The notes under the pieces: model-generated
Seen by the model: only the letters and a program-made list of their open reading frames with translations
What the model was told of the DNA's origin: nothing
Databases searched by the model: none
In this document: positions 53,851 to 62,534 of the stretch, in pieces
Numbering within the stretch: the stretch's first letter is position 1
How the letters are laid out: the number at the start of each line of letters is the position of its first letter
Translations under genes and position numbers: made by a program
Source: Bacillus sp. FJAT-29937
Lineage (GTDB): Bacteria; Bacillota; Bacilli; Bacillales; Cytobacillaceae
NCBI RefSeq assembly: GCF_001509555.1
Contig: NZ_LMAS01000002.1
Location: forward strand, 186,001-250,000
DNA length: 64,000 nucleotides
Direction of reading: 5' to 3'

Positions 53851-54993
53851 ATGTTAGAATTCGAGGGATATGTAGATCAAAACGCCAAAATTAAGGTAAT
53901 TGGAGTTGGCGGCGGGGGAAACAACGCCGTGAATCGTATGATTGAGGACGGTGTGAAGGGCGTTGAGTTTATTGCCGTTAATACAGATGCTCAGGCTCTT
54001 AAACAGTCGAGGGCAGAGATCACGATGCAGATTGGCTCTAAGTTGACAAGAGGCTTAGGAGCGGGGGCAAACCCTGAGGTAGGAAGGAAGGCTGTTGAAG
54101 AAAGCAAAAAGCAAATCCAAGAATTATTAAAAGGCGCTGACATGGTTTTTGTCACAGCTGGAATGGGTGGCGGTACGGGAACAGGTGCAGCGCCTGCTAT
54201 TGCGAAAATAGCCCGTGAGCTTGGCGCCTTGACGATTGGAGTCGTCACGCGACCATTCAAATTCGAAGGGCGCAAGCGTGCGGCCAATGCAGCAAGTGGC
54301 ATAGAATTCATGAAGGAAGCCGTAGACACCTTAATTATTATTCCTAATGATCGCCTGCTAGAAATCGTTGATAGAAAAACCCCTATGGTTGAAGCGTTCC
54401 GTGAAGCAGATAATGTCCTTCGTCAAGGGGTTCAAGGGATTTCCGATTTAATCGCTTTGCCCGGTTTGATCAACCTTGATTTTGCAGATGTAAAAACGAT
54501 TATGTCCAATCAAGGAACAGCCTTAATGGGAATCGGTTTAGCTAAAGGAAAAGATAGAGCCATTGAAGCCGCAAAGGCAGCCATTGAAAGTCCTCTACTC
54601 GAAACATCTATCACAGGAGCCCGCGGTGTATTAATGAACATTACAGGCGGCAGCGATTTAAGCCTATTTGAAGTCCAAGAGGCCGCAAGCATCGTCTCTT
54701 CTGCTTCAGACGATGAGTTAAACATGATATTTGGTTCTGTCATTAACGAGAATTTGAAGGATCATATTTTAGTAACCGTGATTGCTACTGGATTTAAAGA
54801 GAAGGAATCTCCATTAACAAAACCATCTCCCTCTTCAAAAGAAGGGATATCGATCTCGCGTCTAGAAGTACAACAAGCCCACAGTCATCGAGGCGAACGT
54901 GACGAAGCCCCTCATAATGATAGAAAACAACCGCAACCGTCAATCGAATCTCTTGATATACCTGCCTTTTTGCGAAATCGGAGAAACCGGTGA
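53851..54993 (+). CDS. ftsZ: Cell division protein FtsZ, paralogue outside the division cluster
   Basis: A 380-residue FtsZ with all hallmarks: start [31 protein letters not shown], the tubulin signature [19 protein letters not shown], and the T7 loop [14 protein letters not shown] short linker ([14 protein letters not shown]) leads to the intact C-terminal peptide [13 protein letters not shown] that binds FtsA, SepF and other partners. Start ATG 53851 after GGGAGG. No ftsA, murein or sporulation genes flank it, unlike the usual ftsA-ftsZ, and its own terminator follows. Probably a second FtsZ; the residues needed for GTPase activity look intact. Confidence 0.88.
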   Translation: MLEFEGYVDQNAKIKVIGVGGGGNNAVNRMIEDGVKGVEFIAVNTDAQALKQSRAEITMQIGSKLTRGLGAGANPEVGRKAVEESKKQIQELLKGADMVFVTAGMGGGTGTGAAPAIAKIARELGALTIGVVTRPFKFEGRKRAANAASGIEFMKEAVDTLIIIPNDRLLEIVDRKTPMVEAFREADNVLRQGVQGISDLIALPGLINLDFADVKTIMSNQGTALMGIGLAKGKDRAIEAAKAAIESPLLETSITGARGVLMNITGGSDLSLFEVQEAASIVSSASDDELNMIFGSVINENLKDHILVTVIATGFKEKESPLTKPSPSSKEGISISRLEVQQAHSHRGERDEAPHNDRKQPQPSIESLDIPAFLRNRRNR

Positions 54994-55084
54994 TTGGGAG
55001 ATTTTGAGGATTTTGTGTCATCATCATACACTTTAGTTTGTCTGAGATTTGAAGATGGTTGGTATGTTGGTGAACGCATTCTTG

Positions 55085-55111
55085 AACACGCTGAAAACAG
55101 CGTGTTTTTTT
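55085..55111 (+). terminator. Terminator of ftsZ
   Basis: AACACGCTG (55085-55093), loop, CAGCGTGTT (55098-55106), T run. Confidence 0.88.
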
Positions 55112-55155
55112 CTGTAAATGGTAATTACTTCGGAAGGGTTGGTAAGTGGGTGGCC

Positions 55156-55197
55156 AAAGGGCTGTGAGTAATACAGGCTATTGACCCTCAGCCCTTT
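55156..55197. other. Hairpin between ftsZ and the dipeptidase
   Basis: AAAGGGCTG (55156-55164) and CAGCCCTTT (55189-55197) form a perfect 9-bp stem with a 24-nt loop. It could end minus-strand transcripts from the dipeptidase gene. Confidence 0.5.
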
Positions 55198-55299
55198 AAT
55201 ATTGTACCTGCAAAGGTCTGTGCAAGCCTCTTTAATTAAAGAAGAACACAATGCATTTGCACGTGTTCTCCAACCTTTTCTTTAAATAAACCTCAAGCT

Positions 55300-56727
55300 T
55301 TATTGATTAACATAGAAAATTCTAGTTTCTCTGGTGATTTTACCTGCATTATTTGCAACTTCGAACGTAACAACATGGAAATTTTCTTTTAATGGTTCTT
55401 TCACCTGGAAGGATAGAGTTGAACTTTCTTTATTAAAAGTTGGCTTATGTTCAATGCCATCAACAATCACACGGATACTGGACTCATCTAATTTTGATCC
55501 TTTATCGCGTACGATAGTCGCTTTCAAAAGAGGGGTTTTGCTTTGAATCACTTCACCCATTTTAAATGCTGGGATAACAGAAAGCTTCTGGCCAACATTG
55601 TCAGGATTATGTGCAGCTGCCTTTTCTACTTCCTTTAACACACGTAATGTATTCTGTCCTAACAATTTCTCAAGATCTTGTTTCGTGTAACCTCTTTTCA
55701 CTAATTCCTCTGTTACCTTATACAATTCAGAAGAATCCTTTAAATCGGATGGCAGCGGTCCTCCATCGAAATCGGAGCCAAGCGCTACATGATCGATGCC
55801 AATCAATTTAACAGCATAATCAATATGGTCTGCATAGTCCTTTATATAGTTTGGTTCAGCTGGATATCCATACGTCAAAAATTCAGGATAAAAAACAATG
55901 CCTACTACACCGCCATTTTTAGCCAATGCCTTCAGCTGGTCATCAGTTAAATTTCGCTGATGATTTCTTAATGAATGGACGGCAGAGTGGCTCGCAATAA
56001 TCGGAGCTTTAGAGACCTTTATAACATCCCAAAACGTATTTTCAGACATATGCGAGACATCAATGATCATTCCGAGTTTATTCATTTCTTCTGCCACTTT
56101 TTTACCCAGTTCTGTCAATCCGCCTTGAGATGGGGTTCTATTCGCATCCCCATATATTCTGTTTGCTCCTTCCCCTAAGGCATTTGAATAGTTCCAGGTA
56201 AATCCTACTGCTCTTACGCCAAGGTCATAATATTGATGAAGTAAGCCAATCGCATTATGTTCCTCTAAGGAATATGCTCCTTCAATCGTTGGTACAGCAG
56301 CAATTTTTCCATTGTGAATAGCTTTCTCAATTTCCTTTAAGGAAGGGGTGATACTGAAAATATCTGAGTTTCTTTCTTCAGTCCAATAGAGAGCATTAAT
56401 TAAAGCTAATGTGCGGCTTATGCTGCGGGGATTATTTCCGTAGTAACCAGATGTATAAGCAGCAAAAAACGGAACATTTAGCCCTCCCTTATGAAGTTTT
56501 GGAATATCAATATGGAATGGAGTATTATTTTTGATATCGGTCACTGGCAGCCATGTATTTGTATCAACAACCTTCATCATCGTATCATTGTGGCTATCTA
56601 CGACTACTGAGTTAAAATGGATATCTAATGCGGTTGAACCTTTTGCGGATACTTCATTTTGTTGATATGTAAGTCCGCCGGAAAGTATTAATAAAGCAGC
56701 CGCGAGATAAACAAACATTTTTTTCAT
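55300..56727 (-). CDS. Secreted membrane-dipeptidase family protein (peptidase M19)
   Basis: A 475-residue exported protein. A signal peptide (hydrophobic 5-20, cleavage near VSAKG) is followed by an M19 renal-dipeptidase domain: VVDSHND (metal His, Asp), EGAYSLE (bridging Glu), IIDVSHMSE and ASHSAVHSLRNHQRNL (metal His), and GSDFDGG. From about residue 380 an Ig-like domain (VQVKEPLKENFHVVTFEV) is appended. It hydrolyses dipeptides, possibly D-containing ones, at the cell surface. Start ATG 56727. Single gene. Confidence 0.88.
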   Translation of the reverse strand: MKKMFVYLAAALLILSGGLTYQQNEVSAKGSTALDIHFNSVVVDSHNDTMMKVVDTNTWLPVTDIKNNTPFHIDIPKLHKGGLNVPFFAAYTSGYYGNNPRSISRTLALINALYWTEERNSDIFSITPSLKEIEKAIHNGKIAAVPTIEGAYSLEEHNAIGLLHQYYDLGVRAVGFTWNYSNALGEGANRIYGDANRTPSQGGLTELGKKVAEEMNKLGMIIDVSHMSENTFWDVIKVSKAPIIASHSAVHSLRNHQRNLTDDQLKALAKNGGVVGIVFYPEFLTYGYPAEPNYIKDYADHIDYAVKLIGIDHVALGSDFDGGPLPSDLKDSSELYKVTEELVKRGYTKQDLEKLLGQNTLRVLKEVEKAAAHNPDNVGQKLSVIPAFKMGEVIQSKTPLLKATIVRDKGSKLDESSIRVIVDGIEHKPTFNKESSTLSFQVKEPLKENFHVVTFEVANNAGKITRETRIFYVNQ

Positions 56728-56990
56728 TAGAAAACCTCCCCTTATAAGTTAGGAAACTTTGAATCTTTTTATTGATCGTTTTTGGTAGATCCCTCCCTAT
56801 TTAGATCATCCCTCCTTAATTCCTATGATTTAAAAGCAAGTGATTCGTGTAACTTAGATCATTATATAGCCGTATTTTTCCATTTTCAAATATTACTGAA
56901 TATTCAGTTAGATAGTCCTGATCTCATATATACCTTTAATCACACTTTAGAAAAAAGAACGTTACAAAGGGATTAGTCCCTTCGAAAGGC

Positions 56991-57022
56991 AGACCGAATC
57001 GCATACTGATTTGGTCTTTTTT
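56991..57022 (+). terminator. Orphan terminator
   Basis: AGACCGAATC (56991-57000) and GATTTGGTCT (57008-57017), T6. No plus-strand gene lies upstream; the stretch 56728-56990 shows no convincing ORF, so an unannotated small RNA or a leftover terminator is possible. Confidence 0.7.
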
Positions 57023-57049
57023 GTTTAGTGTTGTCTTCTTTGGTGGACA

Positions 57050-57226
57050 CCAGGGCCGTTATTTGGACGAAAAGGGGGTAATTCCGCATCTTTGCGGACA
57101 TAGGTTCCGTTGTTTTGCAAAAAAGCATTGGTTTCCTAGTGTTTTTAGCAGATAAGGTACTCAGTGTCCGCTTAGCCATTAAATTAATGTATTTAATGGA
57201 AATAACGGATTCCATGTCCGCATAAT
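57050..57226. repeat. GGACAT/CCGTT inverted-repeat element
   Basis: Arms at 57094-57111 and 57204-57221 (AACGGATTCCATGTCCGC) match as inverted repeats at 15 of 18 positions. Similar words (CCGTTATTTGGAC, GTGTCCGCTTAGCC) lie between. It is unlike the AAGCGGA..TCCG family. Confidence 0.55.
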
Positions 57227-57253
57227 TTCTAAGAGGCAGGAATTACTCAAAAG

Positions 57254-57270
57254 TTGGCATAAAATTTGCA
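57254..57270 (+). promoter_or_regulatory. Sigma-54 (SigL) type promoter of the transaminase gene
   Basis: TTGGCATAAAATTTGCA contains GG and GC at -24 and -12 with correct spacing. The start codon lies 52 bp downstream of the GC. Confidence 0.78.
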
Positions 57271-57321
57271 TTTACAACTTATATAAGAACGAAACTATAT
57301 TTTTCTAGGAGGAATGAAATC

Positions 57322-58653
57322 ATGATAAAAGATATGAATAGCATTCAGGAATTAATGGACTTAGATAAGAAACATTTTCTGCATCCGACCTCCCCTATAA
57401 AGCAGCAGCAGGATCAAGGTCCATCGTTTATTTTTACAGAAGGGAAAGGGGTTTACCTTAAAGACATGGCCGGGAACACGGTCATAGATGGCATGTCTTC
57501 TCTGTGGAATGTGAATGTAGGGCATGGGAGAGAAGAATTGGGGAAAGTGGCGATGGAACAAATGTCCAAGCTGGCGTTTTCCTCATGCTTTGCTACTTTT
57601 AGCAATGAGCCCGCTATTCGTTTGGCTGCGAAATTGGCCGAGATTGCCCCTGGGGATTTAAATGCCGCCTTCTTTACTTCCGGAGGTTCTGAGGCGAATG
57701 ATACTGCTTATAAATTGGCGCGCCATTATTGGATTTTAAAAGGGCAGCCGAATAGAAAAAAGATCATCTCTAGAACGAAGTCCTATCACGGTGTTGCTAT
57801 GGGATCGACAAACGCAACTGGCTTGAAGCCGTTCCGTGATTTTACGAATTCATTTGATCCAGATTTCTGTTATGCAGATCATTTTTCAACGCAAGATTTG
57901 CGAAATGTGATTGAAGCGGAAGGGCCAGAGTCAATTGCGGCGTTTATTGCAGAGCCAGTGCAAGGAGCAGGCGGACTCCATGTTGCACCGGAAGGCTATT
58001 TTAAGGAAGTTAGAAGTATTTGTGATGAATATGGCATTTTATTTATCACAGACGAAGTGATTACAGGATTTGGCCGGACAGGGAAATACTTTGGGATTGA
58101 GCATTATGGGGTTGTCCCAGATATGATGTGCTTTGCAAAAGGTGTGACGAGTGGCTATGCCCAATTAGGCGGAGTAATGATTTCGGAAAAAATCCACCAA
58201 GACTTTACTGAGTTGTCAACTGGTACCCTATTGCATGGCTATACGTATAGCGGACACCCAATGGCTTGTGCAGTCGCATTGAAAAATATTGAAATCATTG
58301 AAGAGGAAAACCTGATTAAGAACGCTGAAATCATGGGAGACGAAATGCTGAAAGGATTTAAATGGATTCAAGGCGAGCGGCAAATTGTCGGCAAAGTAAA
58401 AGGTCTTGGATTAATGGGCGGCATCGAAATAGTTAATGATAAAGGGACAAATGAGAAATTTACTAATCCAGTAGCACCAAGAATTGTAACGGAAGCAGGA
58501 AAACGAGGGCTCATTTGCAGATCTGTCGTGTTTGATGGCCAAGACACTGTAGTATTTTCACCGCCGTTAATCATTAATAAGGAAGAAATGGCAAGAATGC
58601 TAGAAATCCTGAATGATGCAATTGCGGCAATTGAAGCGGAGGTTTTAAAGTAA
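57322..58653 (+). CDS. Class III aminotransferase (omega-amino acid transaminase)
   Basis: A 443-residue PLP enzyme. GMSSLWNVNVGHG, FTSGGSEANDTAYKLAR, the metal-type helix ITDEVITGFGRTG, and the PLP Lys in MMCFAKGVTSGYAQLGG are all present. The group includes beta-alanine, taurine and polyamine transaminases. RBS AGGAGG. It is followed by an aldehyde dehydrogenase gene, so the amine is probably turned into an acid through a semialdehyde. Expression is expected to need SigL and an activator. Confidence 0.87.
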   Translation: MIKDMNSIQELMDLDKKHFLHPTSPIKQQQDQGPSFIFTEGKGVYLKDMAGNTVIDGMSSLWNVNVGHGREELGKVAMEQMSKLAFSSCFATFSNEPAIRLAAKLAEIAPGDLNAAFFTSGGSEANDTAYKLARHYWILKGQPNRKKIISRTKSYHGVAMGSTNATGLKPFRDFTNSFDPDFCYADHFSTQDLRNVIEAEGPESIAAFIAEPVQGAGGLHVAPEGYFKEVRSICDEYGILFITDEVITGFGRTGKYFGIEHYGVVPDMMCFAKGVTSGYAQLGGVMISEKIHQDFTELSTGTLLHGYTYSGHPMACAVALKNIEIIEEENLIKNAEIMGDEMLKGFKWIQGERQIVGKVKGLGLMGGIEIVNDKGTNEKFTNPVAPRIVTEAGKRGLICRSVVFDGQDTVVFSPPLIINKEEMARMLEILNDAIAAIEAEVLK

Positions 58654-58720
58654 TAGAGGGTTTTGGGCGAGTAAGGAAGAATATAAAACGATTAAGAGAA
58701 ATGATTAAGGAGAGATCTAA

Positions 58721-60142
58721 ATGAAGAAGAAATTATTCATTAACGGGGAGTGGGTCGAGGCAAGTGAGTATGTACCACTTAGCTCTCCTTATAGCGGAAA
58801 GTTGATTGCTGAAATTCCAGCAGCAACGGTTGAAGAGGTTGAAACAGGACTAGAGGCAGCCTATAATGCGAGAAAAATAATGGCGGCTATGCCAAGCCAT
58901 CAACGGGCGCAAATTTTAGAAAAAGTGGTATTTCTATTAGAGAAGAGGGCTGAAGAGGCTGCTGAAATCATTGCCACTGAGGCTTCCAAGCCAATATCTG
59001 CTGCAAGGACAGAAGTAGGCCGCACCATCCAGACCTATAAATTTGCGGCTGAAGAAGCGAAGCGAATTCATGGGGAAACGATTCCGCTTGATGCGGCACC
59101 GGGCGGGGAAGGAAGGCTTGCCTACACAGTGCGTGAACCAATTGGAGTGATTGGCGCGATCACACCTTTTAATTTTCCAATGAATTTAGTCGCTCACAAA
59201 GTTGGGCCAGCTATTGCTTCAGGAAATACCGTTGTTTTGAAACCGGCTGGTCAAACACCGTTATCAGCGTTTTTCATTGCTGAATTATTTCAGGAAGCTG
59301 GATTGCCTGCAGGTGCTTTAAATGTTGTAACAGGCAGCGGTTCCATCATTGGGGAAAAGCTTGTGAAGGATGATCGGGTTCAGAAGATTTCTTTCACTGG
59401 AAGTCCTGCGGTAGGAATTGGAATTCGGAATAAAGCTGGGTTAAAGCGTGTTACGCTGGAATTAGGTTCGAATGCGGCGGTCATTATTGATAAAGGGATT
59501 GACATTGATAAAATTATCTCACGTTGTGTAGCAGGTGCATTCGGCTTTCAAGGCCAAGTTTGCATCTCATTGCAGCGGGCTTATGTTCATGAAGATTTAT
59601 ATGAGGCTTTCGTTGAAAAGTTTGTCGCAGCAACGAAGCAGCTGAATATCGGTGACCCGCTTGATCCGGCGACAGATGTTTCCGCCTTAATTACAGCAAA
59701 AGATGTGCAGCGGACACTTGATTGGCTGGAGGAAGCGAAACAGCAGGGAGCGAAGGTGGCTGTTGGAGGGACGGCAGAAGGGAATATTTTATTGCCGACC
59801 GTTCTCTTAGATGCTGATCCTTGTCTAAAGGTATCCTGTCAGGAAGTATTTGCGCCAATCGTACTGATAAATAAAGTGAAATCTGTTGATGAGGCGATTG
59901 AGCTTGTCAATGATTCTCGATATGGGCTTCAAGCTGGAATCTATACAGACAATGTCCATACCGCCTTAACCGCAGCACAGCAGCTGCATGTTGGAGGCGT
60001 CATGGTCAATGACATCCCAACTTTCCGAGTGGATAATATGCCATATGGCGGGGTTAAAGAAAGCGGAGTCGGCCGAGAAGGTATAAAATATGCAATCGAA
60101 GAAATGACGGAGCAGAAACTAGTCGTTTTTAATAGAAATTAG
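58721..60142 (+). CDS. Aldehyde dehydrogenase family protein
   Basis: A 473-residue NAD(P)-dependent aldehyde dehydrogenase. Cofactor motif GNTVVLKPAGQTPLSAF, FTGSPAVG, catalytic Glu in TLELGSN and Cys in FGFQGQVCISLQ. The FQGQVC and VNDIPTFRVDNMPYGG segments place it with semialdehyde, lactaldehyde and sulfoacetaldehyde dehydrogenases. It lies 67 bp after the transaminase gene and shares its transcript, oxidising the aldehyde product. A terminator follows. Confidence 0.87.
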   Translation: MKKKLFINGEWVEASEYVPLSSPYSGKLIAEIPAATVEEVETGLEAAYNARKIMAAMPSHQRAQILEKVVFLLEKRAEEAAEIIATEASKPISAARTEVGRTIQTYKFAAEEAKRIHGETIPLDAAPGGEGRLAYTVREPIGVIGAITPFNFPMNLVAHKVGPAIASGNTVVLKPAGQTPLSAFFIAELFQEAGLPAGALNVVTGSGSIIGEKLVKDDRVQKISFTGSPAVGIGIRNKAGLKRVTLELGSNAAVIIDKGIDIDKIISRCVAGAFGFQGQVCISLQRAYVHEDLYEAFVEKFVAATKQLNIGDPLDPATDVSALITAKDVQRTLDWLEEAKQQGAKVAVGGTAEGNILLPTVLLDADPCLKVSCQEVFAPIVLINKVKSVDEAIELVNDSRYGLQAGIYTDNVHTALTAAQQLHVGGVMVNDIPTFRVDNMPYGGVKESGVGREGIKYAIEEMTEQKLVVFNRN

Positions 60143-60143
60143 A

Positions 60144-60190
60144 AAAAGGACTGCAAATCTTTTTGATAAAAGATGATGCAGTCCTTTTTT
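60144..60190 (+). terminator. Terminator of the transaminase operon
   Basis: AAAAGGACTGCA (60144-60155) pairs with TGCAGTCCTTTT (60177-60188), T run. Confidence 0.88.
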
Positions 60191-60343
60191 ATGTTCTTCT
60201 TAGATAACTCCAATTAACCGATTCAGAAAAATAAATACTGGATGCGCTTTCAATATTGAAAAATTAAATTTCACTTTTGAAAGATTATAAGGTGATTAAC
60301 CCCACCCAATCTCCTATAATCTGAAAAATTAATAAAATTTATT

Positions 60344-60361
60344 TTGGCATGGAATTTGCAA
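60344..60361 (+). promoter_or_regulatory. Sigma-54 (SigL) type promoter of the 5-oxoprolinase operon
   Basis: TTGGCATGGAATTTGCA has GG/GC in the -24/-12 arrangement, close to the one at 57254. The start codon lies about 41 bp downstream. Confidence 0.82.
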
Positions 60362-60400
60362 GATTAGTAGATATAAATACTTTCAGTGAGGTGAAGTCCA

Positions 60401-61270
60401 TTGACCCGTTATGAATATGGCGGTGATGAGTTTATTTTTGTGGAATTATCTGAAGCGATGAGCTTGGAAACGAATTTTCAGGCTATGGCGATTACAAAGA
60501 CATTAAGAGAGGAAAACCTTTCAGGAATTCTAGATATTTGTCCATCCAATGCATCTTATATGATTCGTTTTAATCCTGATATCATTCACCCTGATGAATT
60601 AATTGCAAAATTGAAAGAACTTGAACAGACGGTTTCATTAGAAAACTTTGAAATTACAGCTCGTGCTGTTGATGTTCCGGTCTTATTCGAAGACCCTTGG
60701 ACACATGAGGCGTTAATGCGTTTCAGGGACCGACATCAGGACCCAACAGCCACAGATCTTGAATATGTGGCTCGCACAAACGGCTTTCAATCGAAAGAGG
60801 AACTTATCAAATCGATTACTGATAGCCCGTATCTCGTTTCAATGATCGGGTTTGTACCTGGATTGCCATGGTGCTATCAAATGGTGCCTCGCGAACAACA
60901 AATCGAAGCGCCGAAATATGTTCGCCCTCGTACATTTACACCAGAGAGAGCATTCGGATTTGGCGGAGCCTTCGCCGTTATCTACCCAGTACAAGGAGCG
61001 GGCGGATACCAGCTTTTTGGGACTGCTGCCGCACCAATTTATGAAAAAGAACAGCGTTTGCATGATTTCAAAGATTCTATGACTTTCCCTAGACAGGGAG
61101 ATGTTTTCCGATATCGCAGCATTACGATGGAGGAATATGAGGATATTCGAAAACAAGTGGAAAGTGGGGATTTCCGCTATTTAACAAAGGAAATTACGTT
61201 TAAGCCTCAAGAGGTACTCGAAAATCCGAAAGCATTTTCAGATTCCGTGTTAAGGAGGTTGTATGCATGA
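60401..61270 (+). CDS. pxpB: 5-oxoprolinase subunit PxpB (KipI-like carboxyltransferase domain)
   Basis: A 289-residue AHS1/KipI-type protein. GFVPGLPWCYQM, YVRPRTFTPERAFGFGGAF and GAGGYQLFGTAAAPIY are the domain signatures. PxpB forms with PxpC and PxpA the ATP-dependent 5-oxoprolinase that opens 5-oxoproline to glutamate. TTG start after GAGGTG. First gene of the operon and overlaps pxpC by 4 bp. The KipI name comes from the related B. subtilis kinase inhibitor. Confidence 0.85.
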   Translation: MTRYEYGGDEFIFVELSEAMSLETNFQAMAITKTLREENLSGILDICPSNASYMIRFNPDIIHPDELIAKLKELEQTVSLENFEITARAVDVPVLFEDPWTHEALMRFRDRHQDPTATDLEYVARTNGFQSKEELIKSITDSPYLVSMIGFVPGLPWCYQMVPREQQIEAPKYVRPRTFTPERAFGFGGAFAVIYPVQGAGGYQLFGTAAAPIYEKEQRLHDFKDSMTFPRQGDVFRYRSITMEEYEDIRKQVESGDFRYLTKEITFKPQEVLENPKAFSDSVLRRLYA

Positions 61271-62265
61271 TTAAAGTAATCAATCCTGGACTCCAAACGA
61301 CCGTTCAAGATTCCGGCAGAATTGGCCATTATGAAGTGGGGATGCCTCCATCAGGGGCCATGGATAAATACTCTTACTTTGCGAGCAATTTACTCGTTGG
61401 GAATAAGGAAAATGCGGCTGTTCTTGAAATCACCTATATGGGGCCAGTATTAGAATTTCAGCAAAATGCAACCGTTGCCATTACAGGTGGCGAGATGCCA
61501 CCGAAAATTAATGGAGAACCTGTTCCGATGTGGGAAACGCTGAAAGTGAAAGCTGGAGATGTGCTTTCATTCGATTTTATTAAACAAGGTGCACGTGTAT
61601 ATTTGGCTGTTGCTGGCGGAATTGACGTACCGCTAATCATGGAATCACGCGCTACCTACACATTGTGTGGGATTGGAGGGTACGAAGGCCGCGCACTTCA
61701 ATCAGGAGATGAATTGAAAATTGGAAGTGATCACGAAACAGCAATCGCAGCAGGAACCCGTATTAGTGATGAACTCATTCCGACATTCTCGAAAAAAAAT
61801 GAAATCCGTGTTGTATTAGGATTATGCAGTTATCGATTAACAGAGGAAAGTAAAGAACGGTTTTTCTCAATTGAGTGGACAGTAACACCGGAAGCAAACC
61901 GTGTGGGCTATCGATTTAAAGGGGAGCGCCTAAATTTCGTTGAACGGGAACAGCCATTTGGAGCCGGAAGCAATCCATCGAATGTTGTTGATTTAGGCTA
62001 TCCGATTGGATCCATTCAAGTGCCTGATGGGGTAGAGCCGATCGCTCTCTTAAACGATGCCGTGACAGGCGGAGGATACGCGACGATTTGTACCATTATT
62101 AGTACAGATTTAAATAAAATGGCCCAAATCAAGACCAATGAAAAAGTTCGGTTTGTGGCAGTTGATATCCACGAAGCACTTGAGATCCGCAAAGATTATC
62201 AGAATAAAATCAATCAAATGAAGCAGCAAGTATTAGCTCAAGTAGGAGGATTAAAAAATGGCTGA
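61267..62265 (+). CDS. pxpC: 5-oxoprolinase subunit PxpC (KipA-like)
   Basis: A 332-residue AHS2/biotin-dependent carboxyltransferase-domain protein: IKVINPGLQTTVQDSGRIGH, GMPPSGAMDKYS, ITGGEMPPKINGEPVPM and FGAGSNPSNVVDLGYPIGSIQVP are family marks. Partner of PxpB. Coupled by ATGA to pxpB and by an 8-bp overlap to the biotin carrier gene. In some proteins AHS1-AHS2 are fused in urea carboxylase, consistent with the biotin proteins encoded downstream. Confidence 0.87.
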   Translation: MIKVINPGLQTTVQDSGRIGHYEVGMPPSGAMDKYSYFASNLLVGNKENAAVLEITYMGPVLEFQQNATVAITGGEMPPKINGEPVPMWETLKVKAGDVLSFDFIKQGARVYLAVAGGIDVPLIMESRATYTLCGIGGYEGRALQSGDELKIGSDHETAIAAGTRISDELIPTFSKKNEIRVVLGLCSYRLTEESKERFFSIEWTVTPEANRVGYRFKGERLNFVEREQPFGAGSNPSNVVDLGYPIGSIQVPDGVEPIALLNDAVTGGGYATICTIISTDLNKMAQIKTNEKVRFVAVDIHEALEIRKDYQNKINQMKQQVLAQVGGLKNG

Positions 62266-62506
62266 ACAAAAAACAGTACTAACACCAATCCCAGGAGTTT
62301 TCTATCGCAAACCAGCTCCAGATAAGGATGTGTATATAAAAGAAGGAGCCCTTGTAAAAGTGGGCGATGTGATCGGCCTTGTCGAGGTTATGAAAAACTT
62401 TTACGAAATTAAAGCGGAGAATGAGGGAGTTCTAGCGCAATTCTTTGTTGAAGACGAGGACCTTCTCGATGCAGGCCAGGAAATAGCAGTCATCATTGAA
62501 CAGTAA
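62258..62506 (+). CDS. Biotin carboxyl carrier domain protein
   Basis: An 82-residue lipoyl/biotinyl domain. The biotin attachment Lys is in LVEVMKNFYEIKAE, a variant of the usual AMKM motif with Asn after the Lys. It lacks the N-terminal linker of AccB. Encoded between pxpC and a biotin carboxylase gene, it would carry carboxybiotin for a complex with the PxpBC-type carboxyltransferase domains. Confidence 0.85.
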   Translation: MAEQKTVLTPIPGVFYRKPAPDKDVYIKEGALVKVGDVIGLVEVMKNFYEIKAENEGVLAQFFVEDEDLLDAGQEIAVIIEQ

Positions 62507-62534
62507 AATTTTTCTGAAGAGGAGGGAAATGCGG

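Noticed and set aside
56782-56976. 64-codon plus-strand frame before the orphan terminator
   Set aside because: No RBS, unusual composition and no recognisable pattern.
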